Shown: positions 46,219-59,400 of the stretch, piece by piece
Layout: every line of letters begins with the position of its first letter
Position numbering within the stretch: the first letter of the stretch is position 1
Source: Acanthochlamys bracteata
Lineage: Eukaryota > Streptophyta > Magnoliopsida > Pandanales > Velloziaceae
NCBI GenBank assembly: GCA_019914995.1
Contig: CM034145.1
Span: forward strand, 2,790,001 to 2,854,000
Length of the DNA: 64,000 nucleotides
Reading direction: 5' to 3'
Notes under the pieces: generated by a model
What the model was told of the DNA's origin: nothing
The model's database searches: none
What the model saw: only the letters and a program-made list of their open reading frames with translations
Position numbers and translations under genes: made by a program

Positions 46219-48890
46219 CTATAACGTATATTCAATGAAAAGTCTTATCTCTCAGATATCGTAACTAAGCTACCATGACAATAATTAGAACAATTCTAAT
46301 ACCCAACTATTGATTTATATTTAACTATTTACCCATGAAGCTCGCAAACTCTTTGACTATAGTTATGTTACACTACTTATTTAACTATAAATACAAAATA
46401 TAGAACTCAATATACTACCATGGCAACAAAACACCCTAACACAAAAAAAAAAGAGAGCAAAATCAATGCAGTAGTATAGATTACACACAATAAAAATCAA
46501 TGTATAACATCTAAGAACAATATTCATTCAATCATAATTTTAAGAAAAATTATTTTCAGGCTTAGAGAAAAAATTCTTTCAATCATAAAACTGCAAAAAC
46601 ATCATTAGTTTTTTTCAAACAATAAAATCAAACTTTTATCCAAAAATATTGACAACTGAAATTTGCACAATCAGGAACTTCAATGTTGAGTATTTGATAC
46701 CCATTTCAATTGTAATACAAGCTATTTAAAATTTTTTGAAAGAGTAATTTTGAGTGATATTCATATGAAACAAAAAAAATATCCAAGAATTTCTAAAAAA
46801 GATAAGTAGAAATTGCCTCTATTTTGCATTTTTTAAAAACAACATACCCTCAAAGGATTATTGTTAGCTGCAACTGAAATTAGTGTTTTTCGTAAAACAA
46901 ATTCAAACCATCTACAACTACACTAACTACTTTCAAAACAATTTTCAAGTTCGAAACCAGACCTTGTTACAGAACAAAATTAACTGAAAAAAACTGAACT
47001 TCTGTAGGGAGTTATTCTTATTTGAAAGCTCGTGCATTTGAAAATGAAAATCTAGCACGAGTCAACAAAATACCCTTATAATTGACTCATAAACAACGTT
47101 AGGAACGACATAAGAAACTTCTTCTTTGGCGCAGGCATGTAATCACAAATTTTATGAAAGACAAATTTTCAAGCACATAGACCAAACCTAAATTAACAAG
47201 CAGGAAAACGCAAACAATAAATTACTAACAAAACATTTTAACATAATCACACATTCAATCAAACTCATTAACATAACAATAGCAATAAAACACCCAATCA
47301 CACAAATAAAATAGAAAGAAATCAATGCAATAGTACAGGTTGCCAAGAGCTTTCACTCTCATGGCAGCAATAGAAAGAAATCAATCACACAAAACACCCT
47401 CATTCGCAGCAAGAAGAAAAAATGCCATTTTGAATTCATTCGTCAAAGTGAGGTAAAAATCATTTTCAGCCAAGCTGGCTTTGGTTGGTGGTATCTGCTT
47501 GTACTGATTACAAACAAACGGTGCTAGATTCTCTTAAGTAGAATCCAAATCAAAGGCATGCATAACATAAAAACACAAATATACCTACAACACTTATAAA
47601 TGACTGACTGATTGCTGTAGTTGATAGTCATAACTACTACTGATTGCAATTGTAACACTAGAAAAGTAGTTAAAATTGTCTTATCCTTAATAATGATAAA
47701 ATTATTCAACTCATCATCCACATCAGCTTACCAGTCAAATTCTCTCAAGACATTTTGCTAAATTCTAAATAAAACACAAGAGAAGGAAAAGAAATAGTAA
47801 AAAGAAAAAGAAAAAGAAAATATTAATTGAGAAGAAGTTGTTCGATAACAAAGCTGGAATAATAGTGTTGTCTCTACAGATAACAAACCAAACAACACAA
47901 TAACTAAAAAATATAAATGTTTACCAAAAAAGAACAGTGTTGTTTCTGCAGAGAGCTAGAGCAAATACAATTCAAACAATTACAAAATAATACTAATAAC
48001 GAAAAAATAACAACAAAGATCAAGAAATAAACAAAGATCGGTGAAATTTTTGTACTTTTAACAAAATATTCTTAAATCCATCCAAATCCACCACCAACTC
48101 TTACAAATCCACACAGATCAAGAAGGAGAAGCAAAAACAAACTAAATAGTACAAACAAAGAAGATTCGTACCGTAAGAAAAAATCTTGGCTCAAACAAGC
48201 TGGTATTGTTAGCATCCTCTCGATGAGATCTACACACCGCGAATGGGAGAGATCTACGCTCAACAAGCTCTCTATGAGTTACAAGACGATTCAAGAGCTA
48301 TTTCACGAAAAAAGAAAAACACAAATTCCCAATCTATTAGAAACACGATGTTAAGGAAATAAAATACTGTAAAAATAACTAAACATGACCTGAAATTAGC
48401 ACACAAGCTTCTCCTCAGTAACAGAAACACGAATGTGGAAACCCTGAACTAGAAAAAAGAATTAAATCTCACATTCCGTAACTCAAAACTGAAATCAATC
48501 TAAGATAGATACTTGTAATCTCAATCCATAGAACACATATTGATAGGAAAAAATAAACTCTACAAAAATAACAAAAAATTGACCGAAAAAATATAGAACA
48601 CAGCTTGAAACTCGAAACCTTGAAAAATAAAATCTATAGTCCCAATGTTGCGGCAGCTGAACTGGTGATTAAAGATCCGATCAGAAAGGGCTAGAGATTG
48701 AATGGAATCATCTGTGAGTGAGAGGGTGAGTTGAGAGACGAATAAAGAAAGAGAGATCTGCACTCCGTGGATGAGATAGAGTGCCGGTTAGGGTTCCTTG
48801 TAGCAATAGTTATACGCTGGCATTTCTTTAAATATTAGCTGAGGTTAAATTTGTCATTTACTTAGATAAAGTAGTGTTTCTTTAAATGGG
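46219..48890. other. AT-rich upstream part of the Harbinger relic
   Basis: No exon recognised on either strand. cttcttctttggcg recurs at 46198-46211 and 47119-47132, hinting at an internal duplication of the ORF1 start region. 47400-48800 is A-rich with several gatctac and agagatct words. This probably is the 5' region of the Harbinger element, read on the minus strand. Confidence 0.4.
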
Positions 48891-49005
48891 TGAAAAGTAG
48901 TGTTTCGAGTAAGCTGTGTTTGAAACACACTCAACTAAACGCTTTTTTCACTGTGCAGTGCGTTTGGGGAAAAAAAAAATTCCCAACGCATTGCCAAACG
49001 CCCCC
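48891..49005 (-). mobile_element. Candidate right terminus of the Harbinger relic
   Basis: On the minus strand it starts gggggcgtttggcaatgcgt directly after TAA (49006-49008 is tta on the plus strand). It continues with more gcgtttgg/ccaaacgc words (48940-49000). The end has the same GGGGGCGTTTGG form as the MITEs at 30474 and 35011, as expected if this Harbinger lineage mobilised them. Confidence 0.55.
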
Positions 49006-49008
49006 TTA

Positions 49009-50019
49009 GCCAGTGCCTAGTAGCCCTAACATAGTTGACCATTTGTGCAGACTTGACATATGTAGCGTTTGTTGATCTTTTGAATATCTTTGCTAGACAC
49101 AACATTTTAACGATGGTAACTTTAAAAAATATTTCGAGCTAGTTTTTTAGATATTTTGACGTGACCTTTTCAGCAGTTTTAGAGTGAAAAGTACACATGA
49201 AAAATCAACTTCAAAGCAGATTAAATTGTGCATTAACCAAAAAATTCTAGAAATCAGCTTAGAACTTTGTTATATTTTTTGTGATTTTCGGAGCACATTG
49301 ATCATGTTCGTGGATGATTTGGTAAGCCATTTTCTAAACAATACTAGTGCAACATATTATCTATCAATCCATATCAAAATACAACAAAAAATCACAAGAG
49401 ATCAAGCAACAAAACTTACTTCAAATAGTGTTTGAATGCTAATTGATGAACACATGTGCCACTAACTAGTTCTTAAAGATTGTCAGATCATTTGAATTTG
49501 AATCAAGCATGTATTGGAGTTGAAACATCAGGTATTCATCCACTCTGAACATGCATCGTTTCGAGGCAGAATTATGAAATAACAAGCTGTCAAAAAAAAC
49601 AAAATTTAAGCCAAAAAAAGAAAATTGTGAACAGAAGAAGACAATGCATAAAAGATAATTTACTGAATGATATTGAGTTCATTCAACCATTGATTTCAAA
49701 AGCATGTCAAATTATCTTGTAGCAACATGCCAAGGGAAATATTCTCTAATTCAAATAATAACAAAAGGAATGGAAGAGGAAGCAAGTGGCTATCAGAATA
49801 TAGAAGCAAGTGGATATCAGACCATGCGAGCATGTCTCTAACAATGTCAAGAAGAAATCTAAGAAATGCAAGGAATGACGATGTCAGTTCTCTCCATTAC
49901 CAATCATTATTCAACATGGAAAGAAGATTAAGAATTACTACAACAATAGAACACATCGCCATTAAGACAATCGCATTGGAGTAGACGGATTCACTGTTGC
50001 CGCAAGATGATTTAAATAG
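49009..50019. other. AT-rich stretch without recognised gene
   Basis: Short open frames (for example 49184-49435 and 49727-49984) show no known family. A small internal repeat of agcaagtgg(c/a)tatcaga occurs at 49780-49820. Confidence 0.4.
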
Positions 50020-52670
50020 TATTGAAATGGTTCAAATACAACAGAAATAAATAGTGGTTTGACAACTGAAATAAAGGGTAGTTATTTTCTTAAAAAAAGT
50101 ATTTTGAATTGGTTTGAATTAATTGGATAGTTATTTGCATGGTAGTTATTGACAACGAATATGATGTTGTCAAACCACTATAAAAGAAATATTCTGAAAT
50201 CGATTTGCATTAACAGACCCAAAAATAATCTTTGAGAGAGTGCATATAACACTTTAAGGAAAGCTTATCATATATGTGTTTCAAGTCTCCATCTTTGGAT
50301 TGTTTTTAATATTTTTCTACAATTTTAAAGTGTTATTTTGATGGAGACTGAAAGCATTGTTACCACTATCAAACTGATGAATCTAGGTCTTGTTCATTTT
50401 GATCGTTTTGATGAAACAAATTTCCATGTTAGAAGGAATAAAATAAGATTCCTTCTTACTGTTGACTTATGTAAAGATATTTTGTGCTTGATTCGAATTT
50501 GGTACCAATTCTACAACCTACTAACCAAGAATTTGATGCATTGAAATATGAAAGAATTAAGTGATAGGAAGATGAACTCATGTCTCGTGATCAATGCGCT
50601 GTGATCATCTCTATAATCTTTATACAGATACTATTTTTTTAAGAAAAAATTTGAAAGGCTCTGAAATTTAAATACAAGGTAGAGGAAAAAACTTTGTTAA
50701 ATGGTGATCTCAATGAGAAGGTCAACATGGATTAATCAGAAGGAATTGTTCTACCTGAAAATGAGTGTAAGATACGTAAACTTGTTTAATCATTCTATGA
50801 TTTAAAACAAGCACCTAAACAATAGCATGAAACATTTGATTCTATTGTCCATTCTAATAGTTTTATACGTAACATTTCTGATAAAAGTTTGTATACTAAG
50901 GTGTGCATTGAATTTATCATTTTTATTTGCTTTTATGTGGATGACATTTTAGTCGTGAGCAATGACATGAAAGGTATAATAGAAATGAAAGTATTTCCAT
51001 CTTTCACATTTAAAATGAAAGATTTAGACAAGTGAATAGCTCCTAGGTAGCAAAATAACACAAAATAGTAGGGATTATCTACTTAGCCAATCCCACTGTA
51101 TAAAAAAAGCATTAAATAAGTTTTAGTTACTTGAAAATTAAATAGGGTAACACGTTTGTTCATTCAAATATAAAACTTTTAAGAACGATGGAAGAGCAAT
51201 TGTACAACTTGAGTATGCAAGCGCAATTGGAATTTTAATGTATGCATGCAATGTACAAGATCAGACATTGCGTTATGCATGTAAGAAAACTAGAAACCAA
51301 GTTCTACAATATTCAAAATTTTTTACTTTCTTAGAAGGATATACAAATGCTAGCTGAATAGAGTAGGAGCCAATAAGTCTACATAAATTTGGGTGTTTAC
51401 TCTTAGATGAGGTACAATTCTTAAAGTTTTATACAATAAATATGGATTACACACTCAATTATTAAATCAGAATTTATTGTTGGGTAGAATAGGGAAAGGG
51501 CCAAATGGTTTTAGGAGATACTTTACTCGTGCGCATAACAAAATCTATAATGAAAAGTATAGACATATTAGTCTAAAACATGTGAAAAAAATTAATCGAG
51601 TAAAATTATTTATCTAACATTTGTAATATCTAGTGAAAACGTGACTAATCATTCACCAAATCTCTTACAAGAAAATTGGTAAGATGAATATTGAGAAGGA
51701 TGAAAGTAAAACTTTTTAATTGAAGTCCACCAATAATGGCAACCTAATTGAAATACAAGAAGATGACTAGTAATAGGTATAATGAAAAGAATAAGTATTT
51801 AATACATGTGTAGTTTCAACACTAAATAGTAAATAAAGTCCCATCAAAGACGTATAGTGCTATTTGTTACAGTTTGAGGGTTAAGCTTAAACTTTATGAG
51901 GTTCAGTCAATCATTACATGTATTTTAATGTAATAAACATGCTATAAGAACTTCACCCATGTGAGCTTCGAGCGGGTGCAACCTTTAGTGAGATTTGGAA
52001 TTTATCTCAATAAAGTTCATGAAATAGAATAAGCACGTAGCCATTAAAACTGTTGAACGAGTTTGGCACAGAAAGCACATAAAGATTACTGATTATGTGT
52101 GTAGTTTTCACCGGTGCTGTTAAAGGGAGTAATTGATTCAAACTTTCCTACTACCTATAATTTGGACAGACAATTTTTGGTACTTACACTAAGGTCAGGT
52201 TCAAATAAAAAATTAGCTTACTTTATGCATAAGTATTGTAGTTTTTTGGTTATGTTTTGTTTGTTTGATACTTCAACAAATGAAAATTATTGGAATTGTT
52301 TAAATATAAAATACATAAAGAATGATTTGGCAACTAATATAGAGGATAGTTATTTTTTTGAAAGAAGTATTTTGGTTTGGTGGTTTGAATTAGTTTTGGG
52401 TACTTATTTATATAGTAGTTACTAATAGTAATATGTTTGAAATATTTTCATGCCATTATAAAACCAAAAATGTTCTTTGAGATACAAGAGAAAGTTTTTT
52501 TAGTTTGTTTTGTGCAATAATTTTATGAAGGCTTGTTATTCTGGAAGGGATTTGCTTTGAGAGACCCAAAAACAATATTTGAAAGGGTGCATATATGTTT
52601 TGAAAAAAGTGTATTATATACGTGTTTCAAATTTCTGTTCTTGGATTGTTTCCAATATTTTTCAACAACA
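50020..52670 (+). mobile_element. Ty1/copia element with both LTRs and a large internal deletion
   Basis: LTR-like segments 50020-50322 and 52286-52670 align: ggtagttattttcttaaaaa / ggatagttatttttttgaaa, agacccaaaaataatctttg / agacccaaaaacaatatttg, tttggattgtttttaatat / cttggattgtttccaatatt. The first lacks about 85 bp present in the second. Between them are a gag start (50338) and RT and RNase H relics, all plus strand. The pieces between gag and RT are gone. Confidence 0.8.
50338..51720 (+). pseudogene. Copia gag-RT-RNase H remnant
   Basis: gag N-terminus: NLGLVHFDRFDETNFHVRRN (50395-50450) and following, ending in stops by 50640. Directly after 50690 the frame is already reverse transcriptase: DLNEKVNMD, LPENECKIRKLV, YDLKQAPKQ and ICFYVDDILVVSNDMKGII (about 50925-50980, containing the catalytic YVDD), KMKDLDK. 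RNase H-like words follow to 51720 (KIYNEKYRHISLKHV at about 51540). Zinc knuckle, protease and integrase are missing. Many stops. Confidence 0.82.
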
Positions 52671-53499
52671 AAATGAAAGCTGTCAATTAGTAACCTTTAG
52701 AGATGGAATTGAAGCTACGAATTCACACAATAAATGAAAGATAAAAGGGGATCTAAACAAGAAGAGAATGAAGAGGGTTATGTGCGAGAACACGAGTTTG
52801 AATCTCTGATAGCCCATGAAATAGAAAGTGAACCCATTGGAGCTTCACTAAGAAAACTTTCAGAGAATTTTTTGTTTTCTTGTTTTGATCATCTCTTCAC
52901 TTTACATTGAGAAATTTTTTCTCTTTTAAAAAAAGAGATCTTGAGCTGAATTGGATGTTTGCAATTTCTATATGAGTTGAGAGAACTTGTCAACAAGTTG
53001 CACATTGAATGTTATTAGAAAGAGAAAGGTTTTGAAGAAAGCCTTTAGAAGTTCACGACTATAAAGTATTTAGAATCATTTATAAATTGATCGGTAGTTA
53101 TTATAATTTATAAGTATAACCGGATGATTTATATATTATATTGGATTTGTTTTCTATATTCAAAGATATCAAACATATCTAATATGATACATTTAATTAT
53201 ACAATTAAGTTAAAATTTTAATTTAGCATCATTATTGTTTATGCTTGTATGTCTTTGTTTCACCCAATGGAGAACTTAAATATAAACTTATTTCTTTATA
53301 CGGAATTGTTTGAATTTGAATTATGAATCTAAATTTGAAACTCAAACCATTAATGTACAAGCATTTTGTCGCTTCTATTTCTATTTCTTTGCATTTGCAT
53401 GCTACGTCTGTATTACTATTTAATGAACTTAATTTCTATAACTAGTGTGAACAAGTTTAGTTTCGTTTAGGCGTAGTGGAACTTGATTTTGTACTCTCA

Positions 53500-53804
53500 A
53501 TAGGTACCTTCTGCTCTTTTTGTTAACAACAGTAATGAAAAGAGATCTTTCTATAATGCTTGGAAAACATCAAGCATACTAAACTTAATGTTATGCAAAT
53601 GACTGTTGTAAAGAAAATTTATCTGATTTTTCTAATACGAAAAGTGCTAAGAAATTTATCAAGTTTATGAAGAGCGTTCCCAAATAGCTAATAAGTTAAT
53701 TGTTGGGACTCTTATGGATAGATTAACAATCATGAAGTTTGATGATTCTCGTACTATGTATGAGGATGTTATTAAAATACCAAACATTAACAGAAAGACT
53801 AAAG
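53500..53804 (+). pseudogene. Copia gag fragment, upstream of the nested LTR
   Basis: Translation in shifting frames ends with GTLMDRLTIMKFDDSRTMYE and DVIKIPNINRKTK (about 53715-53803), the same gag block as TTMKFDGSYTMHEYVIEMSN in the minus-strand copy. It breaks off exactly at the LTR insertion and resumes at 56500. Confidence 0.75.
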
Positions 53805-56482
53805 TGTCACGACCAACTTAAGAGTTATGACCGGCATTGGACTAAATCAAGCCTAAGCAAAGTCCAGCCTAATAAGCCTACAAAAATAGATTTCAAGACA
53901 ATACGTGTAAGAATTTTAAAAAAATTTCGGTAGAACCCTCCTTGAAAAATCAGATAAAAACCTAATTGAAATAAATAAGAACTACTACCACAAGTTCTTA
54001 TAAACTACATCAAGACAAAATAAGAAAACGCAAAAGACTTAACAGCTTATACAACCACTACCTGCGGTAATAAATTTCAACAAAAGGAGAAAACAAATAA
54101 ATCAACAATCAGGTGCCAAGCCGATAATTTACAAACAATTATAAGAATAGTACAGTTCCTCGAGTGTTATAAAGCCAACTAAATAAAATATGAAACGACT
54201 AACATACCCATGACGTGTCTTCAATCCACTGCTGCGGAGTCCACTAAATTAAAATAAAAATCCTGTAAAGATTGGGAGATGCCAAACAAAAAAAGAGGGT
54301 GAGCCCAGTCTCAATAAGGTAAAAAGAGAATGCACCGTTTTAAGATTTCTAATACATTATCTAATGTTTGATTTTTATATTTGTATATGTACAAAAATGC
54401 AAGAATTGATTAGGATCTTTGTACCAAGTTCTGAATCATCCCATACCGACTCAGTTTTCAATAGAGGAGATACGATAAGAATGAGATGCATCACATAACA
54501 ACCCATTCCTTATATGAAGTTATTATGTTATGCAGATTTTCTATTTTTATGTTACAGTCATGTGTATACAGTTAATGTTTCAACGTAATGAATGTTTATA
54601 TATGCTTATGTCAACATACCTATGCACTAATTTCAAGTCCATAATACATATATATAATATATCCACACCAGCAAGCATATGATAATAATATATGCAATGC
54701 ATCAGAAGCGGCCATATAGCTTAAATGATTGAGTGAGACTACATCTCCAACTCGCATCGCATCACGTCAATATAAGTATCACACAAGCATACATATATAA
54801 TACCTTTATATATCAAAGTCAAAGAAGCTCGGTGCCTAATATGCCCTGGGACCCACCGGCTATTCATATATCTCGATGCTCAGTATGTCTTGGAATCCAT
54901 CAATAATTAAATCTCATAACTCGATGCCCTAGTATGTTTTGGGACACACCGGCTATCTATATATCTCGCTACTCAGTATGTCCTAAGACCTAGCATACAT
55001 GCAAGCATCCAAAATATAGGTTAGGGTAATACTTATCGAGTTCTGCATTATCCTATACCAATCAAGTCCTTAACAAGTAGATGCAATATAATAAGCTTTC
55101 ACACAATGAACATTATATGCCCAATGCATTCAAATGCTATCATAATTATACTTATGTATTTTTGAAATGTAAGCAGGAACGTGTACGTCAAATATATTCT
55201 ATAATCATGCCACCTAGGTTCATATAATGCTAGCATGCTATTATAATCATAACTATGATGTTATATAAGCATGATCTACAACTGATATCATACATTACAT
55301 GCAAGAACTCCTGCAGCATGCCTAATAGTTTATACCATTGATTCTTTAACCAACTAAGCCATTAAATGCGACATGCTTTCTAAGTTAGTCCGTTGTGGAT
55401 CCTTTACAAGCATGCTTCACACAACACATAATATAGCATGAGAAATAATTTAAACAATACATAAAAATAGGCGAATTTTGCCAAGATTTCAAGTAGATAT
55501 TATCTGTGCTGAAAAGCCTAACGATATAATTAGAAAAAGAAAGACACGGTAACCCTCACCTCGGGGTGCACGCAATTATCCAAAACTAAAGCTATCACCA
55601 ACTCGGATCACCCGGCAACTCCCTTTCTATTCCTAGTACCAATATCAAACAACGCAATCACAATAAGCGAACTAAATCAATTCTCAAACAATAACTCACA
55701 ATTCAAACCATCGACTAATGTTAGAGTTAGCGACTAAAAAGACTTACCGAATCAAAGCAAGTTAGACTCAAAATCGACCCTGCATCGCAACGATGAACTT
55801 TCAATATTTCAATTCGGAGAACACCTATAGTAAATAAGGTCAAGGCTAGGCCAATAACAAATTTAGCGATTCAAAACAGAAGAAAAGGACATCGAAACTC
55901 ACCTAGATGCGTGTCTCACCGGCTCGCCGGATTTCGGCAAGATTTAGGGTTCCGGTGAACTTTCCAACTAAAAGGAAAATCATTAACAAAATGATCCTCA
56001 AGAGTAGTAAAGTTAATAAAACAAACGGTTAAGCTAGAACCCATTTCCGGTGTCGAAATCGACCAATTAAATACTGATCGAAATTTTACAAGCAATTAGA
56101 TGCCGGAGTTGAAATTTATAGAAATTGAAGGAGGGGAAAGCTCAGGCAAGTCAAAGGGAAGGATTTTAGCAAGTCGGCGTCGAAGAAATGACGGTAAATC
56201 GACGGACGACTAACCTAGGATTTTTGTTTAGCAGTGATTAAAGCTCCATTAGTGAAATTGAGGCAAGACAAAAATGGGGTGAGGAGATGCACGCCGGAGT
56301 AAGAACAAAGAAAAAAATGGCGCCGGAGGTGAGAAATCGCTGCCGGCAAGGGGAGCACCGAGGTGAGTTGAAGAAGGAGAAAAAGGAGGTAAGGAGAAGA
56401 AAATAAAAGAAGAAAGGAAACATTACATGTTGGACCTTTATCTCCAAGTATGATTTAATTTACCACAAGTCAAGTTATTATA
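53805..56482. mobile_element. Large solo LTR (probably Ty3/gypsy), nested in the copia gag
   Basis: It begins tgtcacgacc, a common start of plant gypsy LTRs, and ends about ttattata. It is flanked by a perfect 5-bp duplication, taaag, at 53800-53804 and 56483-56487. Removing it rejoins the gag of the host copia element in register with its minus-strand relative. It contains no gag-pol, so it is a solo LTR left by recombination. Length 2,678 bp. The last two bases are TA rather than the expected CA. Confidence 0.85.
54828..54998. repeat. Tandem repeat inside the solo LTR, about 45-48 bp unit
   Basis: Four diverged copies of ctcgatgctcagtatgtctt followed by gggacccaccggctat and tcatatat-type tails. 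Spacing is 44, 48 and 45 bp. Such arrays occur in some plant gypsy LTRs. Confidence 0.75.
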
Positions 56483-56489
56483 TAAAGTA

Positions 56490-59400
56490 TATAAAAATGA
56501 ATGTGGATGAGAATTTTCTAATATAGTCAATATTAATTCCTTACCTCGTGAATATGGTCCATTCCAAATGAAATATAATAATATGAAAGAAAATGAAATA
56601 TAAGTGAACCGTATGGTATACTTGTGCAAGAGAAGACAAGACTTAAGAAATTCAAAACTCATCTCATTGTTCATTCCATTAAAGTATTAAGAAACTACAA
56701 ACAAAGCCGTAAGAAGGAATACAAAGGAAGCTCGAAGGTCATTTAAGACAAATAGGTTTTCTGCTTCATTATATAAGATAAACAATTGGATATCAATTGG
56801 GTTTGTTTGAAACATCTCATTTTATTTACTTTCTAGTTTTCGCAATGTAATTTCTTTGTTAAAAGATGACATGTATAAATACTCTGTTAAATTTGGGAAT
56901 GAATATTTTAATTTGTTCAAACAAATCATATTATTGATTCTGGTGTCTAAAATGATGGGTTTATATAAGTTAAAACCTAATAACTCTTTTGTTGTAACCT
57001 TTTTAAACTTGTATCATAATGATAATACTAAATGTGATTTAGTGAATAAATATTCAGTTTACTTGTGGCATAAATGTTTGGATCAAAATCAAGATTAGAA
57101 AGATTGATAAATAATAAAATCCTTTCAAATTCGGATTTATTGGTTTTGGTATGAGTGTGGACTGTATTAAAGTAAAACAAACAAACTACAAAAAACGAGC
57201 CACAAGAAGCACATAGCTTATTGATATTATACACGTAAATATTTGTTGACTTTTTTAATGTTTGATCTTTTTGTGAAAAAAAATTATATTATCATCTTTA
57301 TTGATGATTTTTTACGTTATGGATATGTCTATCTGTTACATGAAAAATCAAACAATAAATGTCTTGAAAGTATTTATTAATGAAGTGGAAAGACAATTCG
57401 ACAAAAAGGTGAAAATTACCAGATCAGATGAAGGAGGTGAATATTAAAAAAATATGATAAAATGAGACAACACGAGATTCATTTACTAGATTCCTTAAAA
57501 GTCATTGCATATGTGTGCTCAATATGCAATGTTAGGCACACCACTATAAAAGCTGTAACAGAAAAGCATAATATTAGTCTAATGAATATGGTTAGAAGTA
57601 TATTAGTTAATTCATCTTATCCACAATTTAGTAGATGCAAACTGCCATATAGGTACTAAATATCTTCCCTAATAAGATAGTTCTGGAGACTCATTTTGAA
57701 CTATGGATAGAAAGAAAACTTAGTTTAAAGAACCTACATGTTTGGGGATATCCGGTAGATGTAAGAACTAATAATTCACATGAAAAATACCTAGATATAA
57801 CATCAATTAGCGGACTTTTCATTGATTATAATGAAGATTCAAAAGAGTATAGATTTTCTTTTATCCTAACCAAAGTTTGAGAATTACTGAAACTAAAAAG
57901 TTAAGTTCATTAAAAATTAGTGAAATCAGTCGTAACAAAGAGCACGTAAACAAGAAATTCAATAAGTTATGGCACAAACTTTTTTACCATCAACTTTTTA
58001 TAATGTTATTGTTCGTAGGGTTAAAGAATAGTCTAACAGTAAATTAATGAATGATGCGATAGTAAATGAGCCACAAGTTTTTTTACAAGAAATAAATGAA
58101 TAGAACTTCTCATATTAACATTAATTTTGATGATTCTGCAGCAAATGAGCCACAAAAAATTAGCACGAAGAAGGTCTCAAAAATAATAAAAATTTTGCTA
58201 ATTTGGATGATTATATGGTTCAGTTATAAGAATCAAATTTTGACTTAGACATTGATGATGATTTAGTTTCATTTTCACAGGCTATTAAAAGTGTTAATAG
58301 TTCTAAAAGATGGTATAAATAATGAGCTAAAATCTATGGTACATAACTGATGTCTTAAAATTTATTAAATTGCCTAAATCAAATAAATATATTGAGTGCA
58401 AATAGGTCTTAAAAATAAAACTAACTCATATGATAATATTGAACGATTTAAGGCTAAACTTGTTGTTAAATATTTCACTCAAAGCAATGACATTGATTAT
58501 AATGCAATATTTCTCCTTTTTTTAAAAAGAAATCATTAGAATTATTATGACTTTGATTGCTCATTATGATTTAGAGCTACACCAATAGATGCAAAATCTG
58601 CCTTTTTGAATGAAAATTTAAGAAACGAACGTTTGGTATGTAAATATAAAAAATTAATATACAAATTTAAACAAGCTTTTAGACAATTGTAGCTTAAGTT
58701 TCATGAATACCATCATCTTTTGGATCTAGAAAAAACAGTTTGATCAGTGTATATATCTAAAAGTTAGTGGGAGCAAATGATTTTTTTAATTCTGTATGTT
58801 GATGATATCTTACTTGCAACAAATCAGCTTAGTCTATTACATGAGACTAAGAATTATTTTCTAACTATTTTGAAGTGAAAGATATGAGGATGCAATTTAT
58901 ATACTCAGGACTGATGTTTCTTGAAATCAATTATAATGATTGCTGATTTCTTACTCTTGGAGAGGTTTGGAATACAAAACTGCTCAAGTACTGTTTCTCC
59001 AATTTGAAAAGGTGGTAAATTCAGCCTTATGTAATATCCAAAAGATAAATTGAAACTCAAACAAATAAATAAAAATTTTTATGCACTTGTTGGGAGTCTG
59101 ATTTATGCTTAAACTTGTATTAGATCCGACATCACTTTTGCCGTCAGAATGTTAGGCCAATATTAAATTAATTCACAGTATGGTCATTGAAAAGCTGTAA
59201 AAAAAGTATTATGATACCTACAAAAAAGAAGGATTATATGCTCATTTATAAAAGATCTAACAATTTAGAATTTATCTGATATTTAGATTTTGGATTTTGT
59301 TAGATTAAATTGATAGTAGAAAGTTCACATCTGGGTATGTGTTTCTTTTAAATATAGGAGCAATATCATCGAAAAATAAGATTTTACTACAACTTCTACT

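Noticed and set aside
49184-49984. Open frames of 83 and 85 aa between Harbinger and copia relics
   Set aside because: No motif recognised; composition is that of AT-rich non-coding DNA.
53739-53933. 64-aa frame crossing the LTR boundary at 53805
   Set aside because: Chance fusion of the gag fragment with the inserted LTR.
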